35,498 nt of DNA from an uncultured Clostridia bacterium. GTDB taxonomy: Bacteria > Bacillota > Clostridia > Christensenellales > Borkfalkiaceae. The position numbers and the translations under genes are program-made. Of this stretch, positions 17,970 through 25,427 are shown piece after piece (the stretch's first letter is position 1; every line of letters starts with the position of its first letter). The notes below the pieces were generated by a model. That model had not been told where the DNA came from and searched no databases. It saw only the letters and a program-made list of their open reading frames with translations. The DNA lies in NCBI GenBank assembly GCA_949283125.1, contig CASDRK010000019.1, forward strand, positions 1 through 35,498, in the 5' to 3' direction.

Positions 17970-19169
17970 ATGAAAAATTTCGACTTTAGATACGTATGCA
18001 CGTCCATAGGCAATCTTGCGGGGATGCCCGTCCGCCTTTATAAAAACGGCAGACAGGCATTTTATTACTCCGTGGCAAAGCTCCCCAAAGATCCGCTGTG
18101 CGCTTACGAAAGGGACATTCTTGGCATAACGGGAAACGTGGGATATTTTGTAACGAACCACTTCAACTACTACGGAATAGTAAATTCGGGGGAATACAAA
18201 ATAGTGATAGGCCCCACGCGGCAGACAGAAAATTCAGCCCAGGAGCTTAAGGAGCTGGCATTCCGCGCGGGCGTGGAACCTGACGACACCGAAATGTTCG
18301 TCGCCGCGATGAAGACGATAATACGCATGCCGCTTGAAAGCGTTATGCAGATGATGTGCATGATAAACTACATACTTAACGACGAAAAGACCGGCCTCGA
18401 AGATGTAATTTTATATGAGCCAGACAACGTTAAATTTAAAGAACTGATGACCAACGAACGGAGCGCCGCAATGCAGGAATTTGCAGAGGGCGGCGAAAAC
18501 GTGCACAACACTCTGGAACCGGAAAAAACCGTAATGTCGTTTATTTCGCAGGGACAGACGGAGAAATTCAAAGAATGGGTGAAAAACGTAATGCCCACGG
18601 TGAACGGCGGAAAACTTGCGCGCGAACAGTTAAGACACCTTAAAAACACGCTGATAGTAACAGCCACCCTCGCCGCGCGCGCGGCTATCCGCGGGGGCAT
18701 GGATACCAACGACGCGCTCTCTTTAAGCGACCGGTACATACAGAAATGCGAACTGATGACAGACCCGATGATGATTACGACCATGCAGTACCGGATGATC
18801 GCCGACTATTGCGAGAGGGTTGAAAAAATACGGCAGGGCAGCAATCCGTCCAAACTGGTCATAGCCGTAACAAACTATATTCAGCACCACCTTTCCGAGC
18901 CGATAACGACGGAAAGAATAGCCGAACACCTGTTTATGGGCAGAACGCGCCTTTCGGCCAACTTCAAAGCGCAATCGGGCATGACTCTTTCGGAATTCGT
19001 GCAGAGACAAAAGCTGGATGAAGGCAAACGCCTTTTGCGCTTCACCGACAAATCGGCCGCGGCGATAGCGGCATATCTCGGGTACAGTTCGCCGGCGCAC
19101 TTTACCACGGTTTTTAAAAAATATTTCGGCTGCACCCCCGCCGGATATCGCGAAAAGCACGGCAGATAA
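17970..19169 (+). CDS. AraC-family transcriptional regulator
   Basis: A 399-residue regulator. The ATG at 17970 (MKNFDFRY) is preferred over an earlier in-frame one because GGGGAAG precedes it and the earlier start would lie almost on the predicted transcription start. The C-terminal 100 residues form the two helix-turn-helix AraC domain: ITTERIAEHLFMGRTRLSANF and then AAIAAYLGYSSPAHFTTVFK with KYFGCTPAGYRE. The N-terminal 290 residues are not the cupin type of E. coli RhaS/RhaR and have no membrane segment; their ligand is unknown. Divergent placement beside the GH3-to-fucO cluster makes it the probable activator responding to rhamnose or the imported glycoside. Confidence 0.88.
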   Translation: MKNFDFRYVCTSIGNLAGMPVRLYKNGRQAFYYSVAKLPKDPLCAYERDILGITGNVGYFVTNHFNYYGIVNSGEYKIVIGPTRQTENSAQELKELAFRAGVEPDDTEMFVAAMKTIIRMPLESVMQMMCMINYILNDEKTGLEDVILYEPDNVKFKELMTNERSAAMQEFAEGGENVHNTLEPEKTVMSFISQGQTEKFKEWVKNVMPTVNGGKLAREQLRHLKNTLIVTATLAARAAIRGGMDTNDALSLSDRYIQKCELMTDPMMITTMQYRMIADYCERVEKIRQGSNPSKLVIAVTNYIQHHLSEPITTERIAEHLFMGRTRLSANFKAQSGMTLSEFVQRQKLDEGKRLLRFTDKSAAAIAAYLGYSSPAHFTTVFKKYFGCTPAGYREKHGR

Positions 19170-19174
19170 AATTT

Positions 19175-19207
19175 GCCCGCGGCGAGATTGCAAATCGCGC
19201 CGCGGGC
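19175..19207. terminator. Bidirectional hairpin after the AraC gene
   Basis: A stem GCCCGCGGCG/CGCCGCGGGC, one mismatch, then GATT/AATC around a 3-base loop, starts 5 bases after the regulator stop. On the minus strand it is followed by AAATTTTATC, so it may also end the lipoprotein unit coming the other way. The U tract is weak on both strands. Confidence 0.6.
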
Positions 19208-19312
19208 ATCCGCTTTGGCTGAAAATATATTCCTGAAGCCATTACATGTTTTTCGCCGCAACCCGACCGTCAGGGCAGAGCGCCTGCGTAAGCCGCGGTT
19301 TGCGCCGCAATG

Positions 19313-19783
19313 TTAATAAGAGAGCCTGTATGTGGCTTCGAGCCCCCTGTCGGGATGATACTTCCACGTTACGGTTATGCCGCCGTAGCTTGCACTCTGC
19401 CGCCCGTCAACGGCGGAAGTGTGCAGCATATCGTTCCACACGTACGACGGGAAGCCGAAATAGTCGTTGAGGTCTTCCACCATGGCCGCCGAACCCGACA
19501 CGATGTAACTGTCCAAATCGGAGGGATTTGTGTCGACGGATAAAAACGACCCGTCGGAGGCGAGCTTGTAACATCTGCTTATCGAGCCGTAATTGGAGAG
19601 CAGCCAGCTGTATGCCCTGCTCAGGCGCGACCCCTGCCCGACGCCGCCTCCGCCGCCCGGCGACTCGTAATCCGTGCCGTAGAGGTAGCTTTCTATGACT
19701 TCCACCTTGCCGGCACTGCAGCCCGCAAGGCAGCAAAAGGACAGCGCGGCCGCAACGGTTAAAAGCACAGCAAATTTTTTCAT
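19313..19783 (-). CDS. Small predicted lipoprotein, unknown function
   Basis: A 156-residue protein with signal peptide and lipobox LAGC (Cys about residue 22). The ATG at 19783 has AGGTGA just upstream; the longer TTG start is less likely. The mature part has a Gly-rich linker (ESPGGGGGVGQG) and then about 110 residues with no recognised domain. It is the last gene of a four-gene unit (winged-helix protein, two SHOCT membrane proteins, lipoprotein), with a 4-base gap from the previous gene. Function unknown; the context points to an envelope role. Confidence 0.7.
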   Translation of the reverse strand: MKKFAVLLTVAAALSFCCLAGCSAGKVEVIESYLYGTDYESPGGGGGVGQGSRLSRAYSWLLSNYGSISRCYKLASDGSFLSVDTNPSDLDSYIVSGSAAMVEDLNDYFGFPSYVWNDMLHTSAVDGRQSASYGGITVTWKYHPDRGLEATYRLSY

Positions 19784-19787
19784 GGCA

Positions 19788-20231
19788 TCACCTGTCAAGA
19801 AGTTCTCTCTTCATCTTTTCGTACTCTTCCTGCGACAGCGCGCCGGAATCGTAAAGTTTTTTAAGCTTTAACAAATTTTCGTAACCGTCGGAATCCGACA
19901 GCGGCTTCTGACCGGCAGGCTCGGTGCGGACGGGCTGCGCGGGAGCAGCGGATTCCTGAGTTATAAATACCGAAAGATTGCCGTTGTCCAGCCCGTACAG
20001 CTTGTTGCGTATGAGCTTTACGTCGCACAAAAAGGTGAGGATCAGGCTGCCGAAAACCCATGCCAGCCAGCTTAAAAAGGGAGTCAATAGCAAGAGCAAA
20101 ATGCCTAAAAGTATGCCCCCGTCCACACACACTATTATGCCGCCGATAACGCCCAGCACGGCAAAGATTATGGCACAGACGAGTATTATGGTGCGCACTG
20201 TTTTGAGTTGTTTGTCGTTTTTATCAAACAT
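19788..20231 (-). CDS. SHOCT-domain membrane protein, 147 aa
   Basis: Two hydrophobic helices (about residues 12-34 and 40-68) precede a cytoplasmic tail. The tail ends in a SHOCT short C-terminal domain, LKLKKLYDSGALSQEEYEKMK, a helical hairpin thought to be an oligomerisation or tether module. The ATG at 20231 has a strong GGAGGT 7 bases upstream; the upstream extension is discarded. It overlaps the preceding gene by 8 bases, so the two are co-translated and may form one complex. Enzymatic motifs are absent. Confidence 0.78.
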   Translation of the reverse strand: MFDKNDKQLKTVRTIILVCAIIFAVLGVIGGIIVCVDGGILLGILLLLLTPFLSWLAWVFGSLILTFLCDVKLIRNKLYGLDNGNLSVFITQESAAPAQPVRTEPAGQKPLSDSDGYENLLKLKKLYDSGALSQEEYEKMKRELLDR

Positions 20232-21126
20232 TGTCGTTACCTCCGATAATTTTGAGTTTCTGCGCGGCATACTCCTCTTCGGTCAGCACTCCGGCCGCGC
20301 GCAGTTGATTTATTTTTTCAAGTTCAGCCATCCAGTCGGCCGCCGGCGCGGCGGACTGCCCGGCGGGCTGTTCGGGAGCGGAACACAGTCCGACCAGCTC
20401 CCTGCCCCTGCGCGAGCAGGCGAACACGTAGTACGCCGCGGCGCACAGCAGCACCACCGCCGCGGCGCCTATGGCCATGAATATGTCCAGATCGCAGCCG
20501 TACCACACGGCGATGACGGCAGACAGCACGGCTCCGACGCCCACGATGACGTGCGACGCAGCGGGCGTGAGCCTGCCGCAATAATCCAGCCAGTAGCCCA
20601 ACAGCGCCAGCGCGGCTGACGCCAGCGTGAAGTAGTTCACGGAATACGACATGAGCGCCACGGCATAATATCCACCGTAACCGCCGCTGTAGACGGTGCC
20701 GTACCCCACCGCAGGCATGAGCCCGCACACAAGGGACAGCACGGCAAAGAACACGCACGCCTGACGGTAAAACGGAGAACTTTGGGCATCCTTGCGGCGC
20801 ACAACGGCGCCCAGCAGATACGCCGCGCCGAACATTGCCGCCACGAGCGCGCCGAATATATGCATTTCGTATTCGTCGATGCAGCGGATAAGCCACATGG
20901 CGAACGCGGCGGCGGCAGTTACGGCGAACGTTATGTGCAGCGCGGCGAACTTTCCGCGGCCGGCCGAAATCAGTGCCGCCGCAAGGAGCGCCGCGCCGAG
21001 GACCACCCCGAGCACGCCGAACACAATGGTAAACGTGTAATCATAGGGATAGAAGAACACGACCGAAGCGCACAGATACAGCCATACGGCCACGGCCAGA
21101 GTTGTGAAATACTTTTTTTGAGACAT
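20224..21126 (-). CDS. Polytopic SHOCT-domain membrane protein, 300 aa
   Basis: About eight predicted membrane helices occupy residues 8-245, followed by a soluble tail ending in a SHOCT domain (LEKINQLRAAGVLTEEEYAAQK). That tail is similar in plan to the next gene product. The start has GGAGGT 6-7 bases before the ATG. The membrane part matches no family I recognise. Two SHOCT proteins of different topology encoded side by side suggest that they pair through these tails. The preceding small winged-helix gene is 28 bases away. Confidence 0.75.
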   Translation of the reverse strand: MSQKKYFTTLAVAVWLYLCASVVFFYPYDYTFTIVFGVLGVVLGAALLAAALISAGRGKFAALHITFAVTAAAAFAMWLIRCIDEYEMHIFGALVAAMFGAAYLLGAVVRRKDAQSSPFYRQACVFFAVLSLVCGLMPAVGYGTVYSGGYGGYYAVALMSYSVNYFTLASAALALLGYWLDYCGRLTPAASHVIVGVGAVLSAVIAVWYGCDLDIFMAIGAAAVVLLCAAAYYVFACSRRGRELVGLCSAPEQPAGQSAAPAADWMAELEKINQLRAAGVLTEEEYAAQKLKIIGGNDNV

Positions 21127-21154
21127 GGTTACCTCCGGTAAAGATATGTTTTGA

Positions 21155-21379
21155 TCAGGCCGTCTCTTCGGCCGCCGTCCTTAAACGGTACACTGCGCCG
21201 ACGGGATCGTAGACGAGTTCGCGGCCGCAAGTTTCCTTACAGCAAGTACGCAAAAGGGCAATATACCGCCTGAACGTCGCCACCGAAAGTTTGTACTCCT
21301 CGCACCACTCGGCAAGCTTTATCCCGGCGCCATCGCGCAATTTGTCGTACATGCGCAACAAAACGTAGCTCTTGTTCAT
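21155..21379 (-). CDS. Small stand-alone winged-helix DNA-binding protein
   Basis: A 74-residue protein. The segment LAEWCEEYKLSVATFRRYIALLR reads as a helix-turn-helix and GRELVYDPVGAVYRL as the following wing, like the N-terminal domain of DeoR/WYL-type regulators but with no effector domain. It heads the four-gene membrane/lipoprotein unit and may regulate it, perhaps through the repeated boxes at 21562-21592. The ribosome site is poor: a GGAG lies about 30 bases upstream and serves an out-of-frame ATG better. Confidence 0.6.
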   Translation of the reverse strand: MNKSYVLLRMYDKLRDGAGIKLAEWCEEYKLSVATFRRYIALLRTCCKETCGRELVYDPVGAVYRLRTAAEETA

Positions 21380-21561
21380 TGTTGATTTTCATAGGGCGCT
21401 CTATATCTCCTTTTGTATTTTGGCCTGACTTCCCTCCCCGCTGTCATACGGCGCGCGTCCGCGCCGGCCGGGGGAAAGTTCCGCCGGTTGCAACTACTGA
21501 AAGTGTAGCACATTCTGAACGGCTTTTGTTGAGCGTCGTTTTCCAAAGCGGTGGAAATTTG

Positions 21562-21592
21562 CGCTTAATTTTTGGAAAAACACGCTTAATTT
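21562..21592 (-). promoter_or_regulatory. Tandem CGCTTAATTT boxes 21 bp apart
   Basis: CGCTTAATTT occurs at 21562 and again at 21583, two helical turns apart, in the region upstream of the winged-helix gene. The 8-base core GCTTAATT appears once more at 25027, in the predicted leader of the XRE/InlB gene. Same-face spacing suggests a binding site for a dimeric regulator. A minus-strand -10-like TACACT lies between the boxes and the gene. The role is inferred. Confidence 0.4.
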
Positions 21593-21606
21593 GCATTTTC
21601 CGACAT

Positions 21607-21650
21607 AAAAAACCCCCGGCGCGGCGGCAAAATTGCCGCCGCGCCGGGGG
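21607..21650 (-). terminator. Strong intrinsic terminator of the XRE/InlB gene
   Basis: An 18-bp perfect stem (CCCCCGGCGCGGCGGCAA and its complement) with almost no loop is followed on the minus strand by six T. It begins 17 bases beyond the stop of the large gene, so it ends that transcript and isolates it from the next unit. Confidence 0.9.
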
Positions 21651-21667
21651 GATTGCCCGTCATCCAA

Positions 21668-24600
21668 TCACACAATATCCATGCGCACCTTTATGCGGAA
21701 AAACACTCTCCGGTCAAGCCCCGCTTCAAAGCGAAGCCGTTCGCCGCGATATGTAAACGATACCCCGCTGCTGCACAGCCGGCTGCTGCCGTCGGGAGAG
21801 TCACACAAGAGTTCGGGACAAATGCCGCCGGAAGCGGACGACGACTCAAGTTCAAACGTTATCCTTATCCGCTCACCCGTCTCTGCGACTGGCGTCACCC
21901 AGAACGGCTCGTCGCCGAACACGATGAGCGCGCACTCCTTCCCGTTCTCCAGAGCGAACGGCGCGCCTTCGCTCCTGCCGTCGGAGGGCGACTGCTCTTC
22001 GAACACGGCTTCGAGACATTCGCCGCCGCGCACGGAGATATAATTGAAGTTGACGAAATTGCCCGACTCATCGCGCCAGCCGATAAAGGTATGGCCGTCC
22101 TTGCTCAACACGGGCAGAGCAAAATGCCTGCCGCTCAGATGCCGCTCGCTTTCGCCGTCCTTCAATGTTATGCCGTCCGTCCCGGCTTCAACGCATACTA
22201 TCTCCGCTCCGCTGTCCCAGCCGTCGGAAAATTTTTCCCTCTCCTCCACGGTCAGCAAGGTATATACCCTGCCGAACGTGTTGCCGTATTCACCTTGCCC
22301 GAAGGCGAACGGCTCTATCTCCTCCACACCTTCGGGCAGGTATATCTCCGCCCTGTTTGTGCTGACTCCGCACTCGAACGCCAGCGCATACCCGCCGATA
22401 TACTTCAATGTATCGGGCAGCACTATGCCGCCTTCGTATATCACCGCATCCGAAAAGGCATTGCTTTCCAGTCTCTCCAGCCCTTCGGGAAGCACGGGAA
22501 CGTTGTGGATAAAACTGCCCGAAAAGGCGTTTTCGCCTATGCTTTTAAGGGCGGAGCCCTCCTCAAATTCAAGCGACAGCTCCGTCTGGCTGAAACAATG
22601 CGCGCCTATCTCCTCCACGCTTGCGGGAATGACGACGGGCTGCGTTATGCACATATAATTGAAGCAATTTTCACCCAGCCGCTTTACCGTGCCGGGAATT
22701 TCCAGACTGTTCAGATAAAATGCTTCGGGGTATTTATCGTCGTATCCGTCAAAGCGCCCCTCCACCGCGACCACGGGTTTGCCGTCGATATATGCGGGAA
22801 TGACCAGATCGATATTTTGCCCGAACTGTCCGGTGTACCCGGTGACTACGGCGCTCTCCGGTCCGATTTTGTAGTTAAAATTGCGCGCGCTGCCGCTGAC
22901 CATTATCTCCTGCCACACGGCATAGAGCGTGAGGTCGGACCGCTGTTCCGCGGGCGTTATCGCGATAAATTCCCCGCCGCCGTCCCGCGCGGTGTTCCAG
23001 CCGAGGAATATCCACCCGCCGCGCTCGGCTTCCGGCAGAGTCACCTGCTGGCCCCATGCGACTTTTGCGGGCGCATAGCCGACGATACTGCCGCCGCCGG
23101 TCACGTACGTTATGTCGTATGTAAGCCCCGCTTCGCGGTATTTTGCCGTGAGCGTGACGTTGCCGATGTTTTCCGCGTCTATGACGGACACGCGTTCGCC
23201 GTATTCCGAATACCAGCCCTCAAAGTCGTATCCGGCGAGCGTGCATTTTGGAAGGACTAAAGTCTGGTCGAAATACATCTGGTATTCAAAATACTCGTGC
23301 GTGCCGCCGCCGAGGGCGAAAGTGCCGCCGGCTCCGTCCAGACATATCGTGTATTTATTGGCGGTAAAACGCGCATATACCGTGGTCAACCGCATTATGT
23401 TGGAGGCGTTTATCTCGTATATTCGTTCGCCGCCCTCCGCCGCCGTAAACCAGCCGGCAAAGGTATGCCCGCCCCTTACGAGCGGTTCCAAAGCAACGCT
23501 GTCGCCGTAAGTTATAGCGTTGGGATTGGACCGACCCTCGTATGTGCCGCCGTTCAGCTCGTACACCACCGTATAAACTTTGGGGGAATATATTGCGTAA
23601 AGGGTGACGTTGTCGGTCACGCCGTACAGCCTTTTTACCCACTCTCCGCCGCCGTCCGCCGCGGTGTTCCAGCCCGCAAAGTCATAGCCCGGTTTTACGG
23701 CGCCGCCGAGAGTGTGCACCTCGCCCGCGCCGACGGAGACGGGATTGTTCCCCGTCAGCTCGCCGCCGTCCGTTTGGTACGTAACGGTAAAGTTTTCGCC
23801 CGACTGCTGCCAGCGGGCATACAGCGTAAGATTTTTTGCACCCGCGCCGCCCACGCTCTCGTAGCGGATCCCGCCCGAAGGGCGGTCGTACCAGCCCAGA
23901 AAGATATACCCGCCGCGGAGCGGTTCGTAAAGGGTATATTCCTCGCTCGCCGTGACAGACGAGGGATTGCAGGCATCGAGCGAACCGCCGTTGAGTTCAT
24001 AGCGCACGGTATATACCTCGTCGCTCCACCTTGCGTACACCTCTATATCCGAAGCTTCGCACTCCACCTGTTCCTCCGGCTCACCCGAATAATCGGGCGA
24101 AAGATACCAGCCCATAAACTCCGCCCCGCTCTTTTGCGGAACGGGAAGCTGAACGGCGCCGCTTTCCATGTTGAAAGTGTAAACGGCCCCGGCCGTGAAC
24201 GCGCCGCCATTAAGCCAGTAATCAATGGTATATTCCCGCGCGGCGAACACCGGATAATATTCCGCGCTCGTTGTCACTTTTACGGGGAAATCCACCGCCT
24301 GTCCCGCGCCGTCGACAAAATATTCAAACATGTAGCCGGCCTTTTCAGGCTTTTCCGGCGTGAACCAGTCGCCAGAAGACACGCTGTATTCCCGCCCGTC
24401 CACTGTGACGGTGTATTTCTGTTTTAAGGCGTCGGGCAGAACTATCGCAGAAACCACCGCCGCCGCGCACAACAATGCGGCGGCGAGCACGGCGACAAGA
24501 TAGTTGCGCCGGCGACGGCGCGCCTGCACGGGCGTTTCGGTTGCGACGTCGTCCGCAATGCCGAAGTACAGCCCGGACGCCGGCACCCCGAAGTGACGGG

Positions 24601-24985
24601 AAAGCGCGCCGAGCTGCACCATATCGGGACACGTGACGCCGCGCTCCCACTTGGAGATCATGTCGGGTGAGACCCCGGCGGCGGCAGCCACTTCTTCCTG
24701 ACTTTGCCCCTTTGCCCTGCGCGCGGACGCTATCGCCCTGCCCTCCTGCACCATATCGAAGCTGCCGGCAAACAGCTCGCCTTCTTCGGGCAGGCCGAGC
24801 AGTTTTTCCAGCGACGCCCCGAGCGCAGAGGCAATGCCGCCGAGCAACGCAAAATCGGGCTCGGACACGCCCCTCTCCCACTTGGATACCGTCTGCAGGT
24901 GGACATTCAATCTGTCCGCCAGCTCCTGCTGGGTCATTCCCGCCGACCTTCTTAAATTTTTTAATCTTTCCCCGAAGTCATTCAT
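21668..24985 (-). CDS. Double XRE-HTH / transmembrane / InlB-repeat and leucine-rich ectodomain protein
   Basis: A 1105-residue protein with an unusual order of parts. Residues 6-62 and 83-138 are two XRE (HTH_3) domains, each with an intact recognition segment (VSKWERGVSEPD, ISKWERGVTCPD). RRRRR at 156-160 stops the cytoplasmic side, and one hydrophobic helix spans about 161-184. Then come about seven InlB/Listeria-Bacteroides-type repeats to about 692, each with a Y-x-L-N-G-G start, an F-x-G-W core and an L-Y-A-x-W end. BspA-like leucine-rich repeats follow to about 930 (LEIPGTVKRLGENCF, IVLPDTLKYIGGYAL), then a further half repeat and a beta-rich end. The positive-inside rule puts DNA-binding domains in the cytoplasm and the adhesin-like part outside. 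It has its own promoter and terminator. A membrane-tethered one-component regulator is the best reading; target and ligand are unknown. Confidence 0.85.
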   Translation of the reverse strand: MNDFGERLKNLRRSAGMTQQELADRLNVHLQTVSKWERGVSEPDFALLGGIASALGASLEKLLGLPEEGELFAGSFDMVQEGRAIASARRAKGQSQEEVAAAAGVSPDMISKWERGVTCPDMVQLGALSRHFGVPASGLYFGIADDVATETPVQARRRRRNYLVAVLAAALLCAAAVVSAIVLPDALKQKYTVTVDGREYSVSSGDWFTPEKPEKAGYMFEYFVDGAGQAVDFPVKVTTSAEYYPVFAAREYTIDYWLNGGAFTAGAVYTFNMESGAVQLPVPQKSGAEFMGWYLSPDYSGEPEEQVECEASDIEVYARWSDEVYTVRYELNGGSLDACNPSSVTASEEYTLYEPLRGGYIFLGWYDRPSGGIRYESVGGAGAKNLTLYARWQQSGENFTVTYQTDGGELTGNNPVSVGAGEVHTLGGAVKPGYDFAGWNTAADGGGEWVKRLYGVTDNVTLYAIYSPKVYTVVYELNGGTYEGRSNPNAITYGDSVALEPLVRGGHTFAGWFTAAEGGERIYEINASNIMRLTTVYARFTANKYTICLDGAGGTFALGGGTHEYFEYQMYFDQTLVLPKCTLAGYDFEGWYSEYGERVSVIDAENIGNVTLTAKYREAGLTYDITYVTGGGSIVGYAPAKVAWGQQVTLPEAERGGWIFLGWNTARDGGGEFIAITPAEQRSDLTLYAVWQEIMVSGSARNFNYKIGPESAVVTGYTGQFGQNIDLVIPAYIDGKPVVAVEGRFDGYDDKYPEAFYLNSLEIPGTVKRLGENCFNYMCITQPVVIPASVEEIGAHCFSQTELSLEFEEGSALKSIGENAFSGSFIHNVPVLPEGLERLESNAFSDAVIYEGGIVLPDTLKYIGGYALAFECGVSTNRAEIYLPEGVEEIEPFAFGQGEYGNTFGRVYTLLTVEEREKFSDGWDSGAEIVCVEAGTDGITLKDGESERHLSGRHFALPVLSKDGHTFIGWRDESGNFVNFNYISVRGGECLEAVFEEQSPSDGRSEGAPFALENGKECALIVFGDEPFWVTPVAETGERIRITFELESSSASGGICPELLCDSPDGSSRLCSSGVSFTYRGERLRFEAGLDRRVFFRIKVRMDIV

Positions 24986-25061
24986 ATCTCACCACATCAA
25001 AATGCTTGTCAATATAAAACCGCTTTGCTTAATTATCGGGCGACGACCGCCTTTTGCCAAA

Positions 25062-25090
25062 ATTATAACATGTCCGACGCCGAATTGCAA
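25062..25090 (-). promoter_or_regulatory. Promoter of the XRE/InlB gene
   Basis: On the minus strand TTGCAA (25085-25090), a 17-base spacer ending in TGT, and TATAAT (25062-25067) make a convincing vegetative promoter. The predicted leader is about 70 bases and contains a copy of GCTTAATT (25027-25034) and the weak ribosome site GGTGAG before ATG 24985. Confidence 0.75.
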
Positions 25091-25255
25091 TATATGCCGA
25101 TAAATAAATAATATGTCTTTTGATTGCGTTATTCTCCGCGCCCGACGCGCGGCGGTTGCCGGCCGCGCGCGGCCGGGCGCGGAGGAGCTTTTAAAAACCC
25201 ACGCCGGGGCAAAGCCGCTGCCTTCCTCACGGCCGCCATGCGGACTTGCCGCAAC

Positions 25256-25302
25256 AAAAAACATGCCGTCGTGCGGAAAAATTTTTCCGCGCGACGGCAT
25301 GT
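25256..25302 (-). terminator. 42-bp palindromic terminator of the grpE-dnaK-dnaJ operon
   Basis: Bases 25261-25302 form an almost perfect palindrome (ACATGCCGTCG-x-GCGGAAAAA and complement, one mismatch), followed on the minus strand by six T. It lies about 125 bases after the dnaJ stop. The remaining bases between it and dnaJ show no gene. Confidence 0.85.
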
Positions 25303-25427
25303 TCTGCGACAATATGCAACGAGTATGCAGTTGTAAATCCGCTCGGGGAAGCAGGGCGCGCCGCGCGGCGAAAACGCCGCGGCGGAGCGCAAAAGCCCCG
25401 CACATATGCCGCAGACAACGCGACCGC

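Noticed and set aside
21653-23260. 535-codon plus-strand frame inside the XRE/InlB gene
   Set aside because: Antisense shadow of the repeat region; starts within the terminator-proximal end and shows no domain.
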